The translations under genes and the position numbers were made by a program. A stretch of 39,688 nucleotides of DNA, taken from assembly GCA_016214175.1 (NCBI GenBank), contig JACRPB010000190.1:1-39688 (forward strand), read 5' to 3'. How positions within the stretch are numbered: the stretch's first letter is position 1; every line of letters starts with the position of its first letter. Origin of the DNA: Rhodocyclales bacterium. Lineage in GTDB: Bacteria > Pseudomonadota > Gammaproteobacteria > Burkholderiales > Rhodocyclaceae. The notes under the pieces were generated by a model. It ran no database searches. It had not been told where the DNA came from and worked only from the letters and a program-made list of their open reading frames with translations. This document shows positions 37,501 through 39,688 of the stretch, piece by piece.

Positions 37501-38831
37501 CCGTCGTTCAGCCAGGCTGCTGCCACGGCCGGCGCCGCGGGCACATTGCGCAGGGTGGCGAGGGCGACGGTCGCCGTGTCGCCGCCGCGACCGTCGCCGT
37601 CGAAAGACAACAGCATGTCGTCGCCGACGTCGGCCAGCACCAGGTATCCGGCGGCGAACGGATCGCTGCCGGCGACATAGCCGACCCATAGGGCGGCCAC
37701 CTGGGCGACGTCGAGCCGGTCGCCGGCGGCGGGATCGAAGTCGGCGACGACGTCGGCCGTACCGGCAGCCAGCACGAAGCGGTCGGCGCCTGCGCCGCCG
37801 CTCAGCGTGTCGGCCCCGGCGCCGCCGTCCAGCGTGTCGTCGCCCGCCCCGCCGTCCAGGCGGTTGTCGGCATCGTTGCCGATCAGGCGATCGGCACCGT
37901 CCGCGCCGGCGGCATTCTCGATCTGCGTGCCGCGATGGATGCGCACCGTGTCGGCGCTTTGAATCTCGCCGCCGTTGATCTGCACCGGTATGCCGACCTG
38001 GCTCCACGCGTCCGGCCGCAGGTCGATCTCGGCGGCACGGCGGCCTGTCACGCGCAGGGTATCCGTCCCGCCCGTGTCGAAAATGGTTTCGAGGTACTTG
38101 CCGTCACCGTCATAGACATAGACGTCGTCGCCGTTGCGGCAGGCGGCATTGGCGCCGTACAGCGCCTGCAAGGCATCGATGTCCAGCGCCATCGGCGTCG
38201 TCGGCAGACGGTCGATGTTGGTCTGCGTCAGCGCCACGCCCGGCCAGACGCGGTAGCTCATCACGGTTTCGAACAGACTGTCCGCCTGGCTGTCGAGCGT
38301 GGCGCCGTTCGCCGGGCTCGCCTCGTGCGGATGCTTGAGCCCGAGCGCATGACCGAGTTCGTGGAGCAGGACGAAGCCCGCCAGGCTGCCGGCGGCGAAG
38401 TCTGCGTAGAGGCTGCCCTGGAGTTGCGCGTTGAGCCAGACGTCGCCGCCGTTGGCGGCGTCGCTGGGCGCGTAGGTGTAGCCGAGCTGACCGGCGTCCA
38501 TGCCAAGGCTCGTATAGCCGATGCGCAGCACGCCGTAGCCGCTTGCGTCGTCGGCCACTTCGAGCAATTGCAGATCGGCCACCGCCGACCAGGCCAGCAA
38601 CGCCTCACGCACCGCCTGCCGTTCGCTCTGGCTCGCCAGCGGAATGAAGCCCTGGTCGGGCTCGCTGTCGCTTACGTAGGAGGCGTCCCAGACGCTGTCC
38701 GGATAGGGAAAGCTGAAACTCAGCGTGCCGTCCGCGCCGATCTGCCAGGCGCTGCCGAACAACAACGCATCGACATCGCCTTCGCCGCCGAGCGCCACGA
38801 GTGCTGCGTCAATACCGGGATTGACCGCCAT
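31551..38831 (-). CDS. Giant secreted RTX protein with serralysin-type protease domain and delta-60 repeats
   Basis: The 2426-aa protein has no Sec signal, as expected for type I secretion. Residues about 1-230 form a metzincin domain with HELGHALGLKH (His157, Glu158, His161, His167) and Met-turn VMSYR (Met191). RTX nonapeptides (GGxGxDxLx) follow at about 313-355, 1100-1185, 1395-1485 and 1665-1750, with further arrays near the end, each followed by a beta-rich TDFxxGxxGD module. Residues about 490-930 hold seven delta-60 repeats (DGKILVAG...FALVRYNADGSLD). A cadherin-like stretch lies at about 935-1085, and the C-terminal region has two dockerin-like helices (NLQDAIAILKIIVGL, NLTDAIGVLKHVVGL) and GDVDGSW. 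It is likely a calcium-dependent cell-surface or secreted protease/adhesin. GGAGG precedes the ATG. No type I secretion genes are in the window. Confidence 0.9.
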   Translation of the reverse strand: MAVNPGIDAALVALGGEGDVDALLFGSAWQIGADGTLSFSFPYPDSVWDASYVSDSEPDQGFIPLASQSERQAVREALLAWSAVADLQLLEVADDASGYGVLRIGYTSLGMDAGQLGYTYAPSDAANGGDVWLNAQLQGSLYADFAAGSLAGFVLLHELGHALGLKHPHEASPANGATLDSQADSLFETVMSYRVWPGVALTQTNIDRLPTTPMALDIDALQALYGANAACRNGDDVYVYDGDGKYLETIFDTGGTDTLRVTGRRAAEIDLRPDAWSQVGIPVQINGGEIQSADTVRIHRGTQIENAAGADGADRLIGNDADNRLDGGAGDDTLDGGAGADTLSGGAGADRFVLAAGTADVVADFDPAAGDRLDVAQVAALWVGYVAGSDPFAAGYLVLADVGDDMLLSFDGDGRGGDTATVALATLRNVPAAPAVAAAWLNDGVAAPSPGVVPGTAATGSDPVAGGNVQAFAIGSTGQNLAPTFGVGDGAVFTDMGQGASTDNAQSVVVQADGKILVAGYAGSATAGYDFALVRYNADGSPDTGFSDDGKLVTDLGSAADDGLSVALQSDGKILLAGYTWNGTDYDFALARYGADGSLDPTFSSDGVAAADFLLNGDNDTGQSVAVQADGKIVVAGSTQFVNYSYRYDPSYPYYSSYYPYPWGYRYYYHNDYDIALARFNADGSLDTGFSGNGLQTYDYSPGDELIYDVALDANGKILVVGSTLGWNGARYDYDLVLVRYDAGGNVDAAFFSNANSDRAFASSSTDDEGQSVAVQSDGKIVVAGKTWNGFNWDFAVFRFNADGTKDTSFSADGKTATGIGSGNDVGQSIVVQSDGKILVAGTSQNGGYYDFALVRYNADGSLDTTFSGDGKLTTGFNVTLDSTKSVTLQADGKILVAGYGWNGNNTDFALVRYNVDGSLDLSFDGSNSLDGAPVYVEDGAPVVLDADVQVYDPELAVAGSYAGATLTLERHGGASAEDSFVAAGTLGALVQGGDLAVSGSVVGTVTQNGGGTLVLTFNGNATGALVNSVLQSLAYLNVSDAPPAAVQIDWRFGDGNAGVQGGGGTLAATGSTTVTVVAADDAAPAFSGTAVVDAFSGTAVGDRLYGRGGDDTLLGNGGADLLDGGDGQDTLDGGPGNDTLIGGPGNDGLDGGSGDDSVYGGDGVDFFTRNAGQGSDTLAGGMDGDWFYFGSGQAGADAETVRAAGDGGDDWFLVDIGSAAGLALGAIEIAGGAGADVYLHVAGYATGGDLNPNNIPELAAVSLPTLTVTDFAPGATGDRIALSYLLELSASQANGYAGGNPFNAALGYFRLRASAAGTLLEWDMDGAARSGHEYVAVMELRGVAGADLSADNFIERFSPDGLPGGTSVVGESYIGDVDWFYGQIYGLPASADDALTGGYANDLIQGYTGNDTLNGYAGNDSLEGGDGDDLIYAWAGDDTVKGGTGNDVLYGNRGDDLVYGDAGNDTLEHGAGNGNDTLYGGADDDTFVVTSGNVAGSAEAVRVYGEAGSDWLWFAIAGAPVGGTIRATGGAGQDYFAFLSSAGARSGLTVTDFTRGSGGDAIYLEPLLDASASGGNGYSGGNPFAADLGYLRLRDSGGATLLEWDIDGVANGAGFVTVMTMEGVAGAGFTADNFFGGMSPTGAETAGFVEEGTAAGDMVMGSYAADRQSGLGGNDVFIGLGGADSLDGGDGDDLLAGFSGHDLLSGGSGSDSLLGGMGNDSVDGGDGDDLLLYGYGEGDDTLAGGAGNDTIWLAAGAFAPTTANVVVLGGAGEDLLGIDIGVAGAALVSVVATGGSERDEYAWGYTDNNARADGVAVVPALTVADFVAGVGGDSFDVAALLEVSALAPASAAPAAATANAGPALIPSVAAGVATGSASYTGGNPFTAGYLRFAQTQGDTVFYWDRDGSAGTLYGEVAIATLTGVQAAAVNAHNFKAVVSNGTDGDDLLWGGLGVDTLAGGAGSDILDGNLGPDSMTGGAGGDTYYVDDAGDLVVETADAQALVLGFDFAVDPQPVDLGSAVDRVVASISHTLANYVEYLTLAGSGDLAGGGNNLGNRIVGNSGDNVLEGGAGNDTLDGGLGTDSARYAGAFATYSIAATADGHTVGDGNTSDGDDGTDSLIGIERLIFADLSMSLTSNNLPLGVVTISGDARQGQTLAAANTLLDPDGMGAIGYRWQADGVDIAGATTSTLVLDQALVGKAISVTAAYTDGHGTAESAVSAATAAVAGVPDVVVGQTVAVRVYAWKSHHLLAGVALDADHQTGSDGSASFAGAGGTLSLGPALAADDTARAAVNLQDAIAILKIIVGLDVNGAGKPLSPYQALAADFDGRDGVNLTDAIGVLKHVVGLTAPAPAWLFANETDTAPDAGATVNADVKADASVGLVGILRGDVDGSWAGGSPGPDAAYFENLVASQPGLNLGQWGIY
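33003..35564 (-). repeat. Three tandem RTX plus beta-domain modules inside the giant protein
   Basis: Residues about 1090-1365, 1392-1642 and 1655-1943 each consist of an RTX array followed by a similar domain with TVTDFxxGxxGD, GGNPFxAxLGYxRLR, LLEWDxDG and GVAGAxxxADNF. A shorter relative occurs at about 310-445. The modules seem to have arisen by internal duplication. Confidence 0.8.
36042..37364 (-). repeat. Seven delta-60 repeats (candidate seven-bladed beta-propeller)
   Basis: Seven units with the core QxDGKILVAG, about 20 residues, then DFALVRYNADGSLDTxFSxDGK occur at about residues 505-930. Units are 50-60 residues long except the third, enlarged by a tyrosine-rich insert. The fourth is the most diverged (DANGKILVVG, YDAGGNVDAAF). 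Confidence 0.85.
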
Positions 38832-39035
38832 AGCCCCCTCCTCCCTTTCCTGTCCTCCGCATTGGGGCAGGAAGTTTTTTTGTTGAACCGCAGCGCATTA
38901 TGCTTGCGAACGCCGCCCCGGTGCGCAACAAATTTGACAGCGCGCACCGGGCACGCGGAGCGCGTGCGCGGATTGTCTTATCATGCGTCCTCCCATGGCC
39001 GGCAAGGCCGCCAGACGCCAGACGAGACCGCCACG

Positions 39036-39688
39036 ATGAATCGATCACTGCTGCGTATGCTCGGATTTGCCGCACTGATGTCCGCCACCTTGCCGGCCGT
39101 GGCGCAAGGCGCCGCCGAAGCGGAAATCGTGGCCGTGACGGGCAAGGGCGAGCGGCGCGCTACGGCCCAGGCCGACTGGAAGCCGGCGGCGCCGCAGCAC
39201 AGGATCGGGAACGGCGGTTTCGTGCGCACGCGCGACCTGAGCCAGATGGCGATCCTGCTGCCCGACCGCACCCAGTTGCGGCTGAATCAGAACAGCCAAA
39301 TGCAGATCAAGACCGTGGCGGATGCCGCCGAGTGGAACCAGAGCGTGGTCAAGCTCAATTCGGGTCGCGCCTGGAGCCAGGCGCGCCCGCCGACGGCGCC
39401 GGCAGGGACGGTGGCGCCGGCGGCACGCTTGTCGATGGAAACGCCCTCGGCCACGCTCTCGATTCGCGGCACGGACTGGGAAGTCGAGATCGGTTCCGAC
39501 GGCCGCACCCAGCTCGTCGTACTCTCCGGCGAGGTGGATATTGCCAACGAACAGGGGGCGCTGAAAGTCGCTGCCGGCGAAGCGGCAACGGCCGAAATCG
39601 GCAAGGCGCCGGTGCGCCTGCTGCTGGCGAATCCCGCCGAGCGCGTGCAGTGGGTGACGGCGTGGCAATTGCAGCCGCGGCGCTGGCT
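39036..39688 (+). CDS. FecR-domain periplasmic protein (N-terminal fragment)
   Basis: The frame opens with ATG at 39036 and stays open to the window end (217 codons), so it is missing from the ORF track. The product has a signal peptide (MNRSLLRMLGFAALMSATLPAVAQ) and a FecR-type domain: GFVRTRDLSQMAILLPDRTQLRLNQNSQMQI, LNSGRAWSQ, then TPSATLSIRGTDWEVEI and TQLVVLSGEVDIANEQGALKVAAGEAATAE. Proteins of this type, with a signal peptide instead of the FecR anti-sigma helix, are surface- or periplasm-associated and often continue with repeats. It is divergent from the giant RTX gene across 204 bp. Iron signalling should not be assumed. Confidence 0.85.
   Translation, partial: MNRSLLRMLGFAALMSATLPAVAQGAAEAEIVAVTGKGERRATAQADWKPAAPQHRIGNGGFVRTRDLSQMAILLPDRTQLRLNQNSQMQIKTVADAAEWNQSVVKLNSGRAWSQARPPTAPAGTVAPAARLSMETPSATLSIRGTDWEVEIGSDGRTQLVVLSGEVDIANEQGALKVAAGEAATAEIGKAPVRLLLANPAERVQWVTAWQLQPRRW

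Overview
The window is GC-rich (coding regions clearly above 60% G+C by eye) and densely packed, with many 1-8 nt start/stop overlaps. The gene set (lexA-imuA-imuB, DUF2863, Pit/DUF47, yciB-yciI-bolA-parvulin, tandem cyclophilins with lpxH, Cds6-type L,D-transpeptidase) points to a Gram-negative Betaproteobacterium, most likely of Rhodocyclales/Nitrosomonadales type. That assignment is inferred from gene content and protein flavour, since no rRNA is present.

Layout. (1) 1-1440: minus-strand SOS mutagenesis cassette lexA-imuA-imuB (imuB cut by the window edge) behind a near-perfect LexA box. (2) 1458-3457: minus-strand phosphate import unit (DUF47 protein, then Pit) followed by a YkgJ-type cysteine-cluster protein. 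(3) 3587-6969: DUF2863 protein, a small lipoprotein, D-amino acid dehydrogenase and MsrB. (4) 7031-9000: yciB, yciI, bolA and a periplasmic parvulin, closed by a good terminator. (5) 9092-12562: DMT exporter, MtfA-like peptidase, bacteriohemerythrin and a TPR/glycosyltransferase-9-like protein, translationally chained. (6) 12569-20002: cysS on the minus strand, then a plus-strand run of TPR/NTF2 protein, L,D-transpeptidase, two cyclophilins, lpxH and recQ.

(7) 20003-26695 is the most striking part. After a 474-bp non-coding leader come a monohaem cytochrome c, an MtrA/MtoA/PioA-type decahaem cytochrome, an MtrB/MtoB/PioB porin, and a large inner-membrane fusion of a nonahaem c-type domain (one haem site is CX3CH) with a b-type cytochrome. 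A LuxR-type regulator follows whose receiver domain has lost its phospho-acceptor Asp and conserved Lys. Together these make a complete candidate electron path from the quinone pool through the periplasm to the outer surface, i.e. extracellular electron transfer or extracellular Fe(II)/electron uptake. The b-type/nonahaem subunit resembles Geobacter CbcL in architecture rather than the CymA-type partner usual for Mtr/Mto systems.

(8) 26873-29573: an unusual protein joining a small N-terminal domain, a TolA-like Ala/Arg/Glu helix built of 72-bp repeats, one membrane helix and an AsmA-like periplasmic domain; then a 76-aa membrane protein. (9) 29606-31490: rhlE on the minus strand and a small unknown protein. 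(10) 31551-38831: a 2426-residue secreted protein on the minus strand with a serralysin-type zinc protease domain, RTX calcium-binding arrays in repeated modules, seven delta-60 repeats (a candidate seven-bladed propeller carrying a tyrosine-rich insert) and a dockerin-like tail. (11) Divergent from it, a FecR-domain protein runs off the right edge. No tRNA, rRNA, CRISPR array, insertion sequence or prophage was seen.
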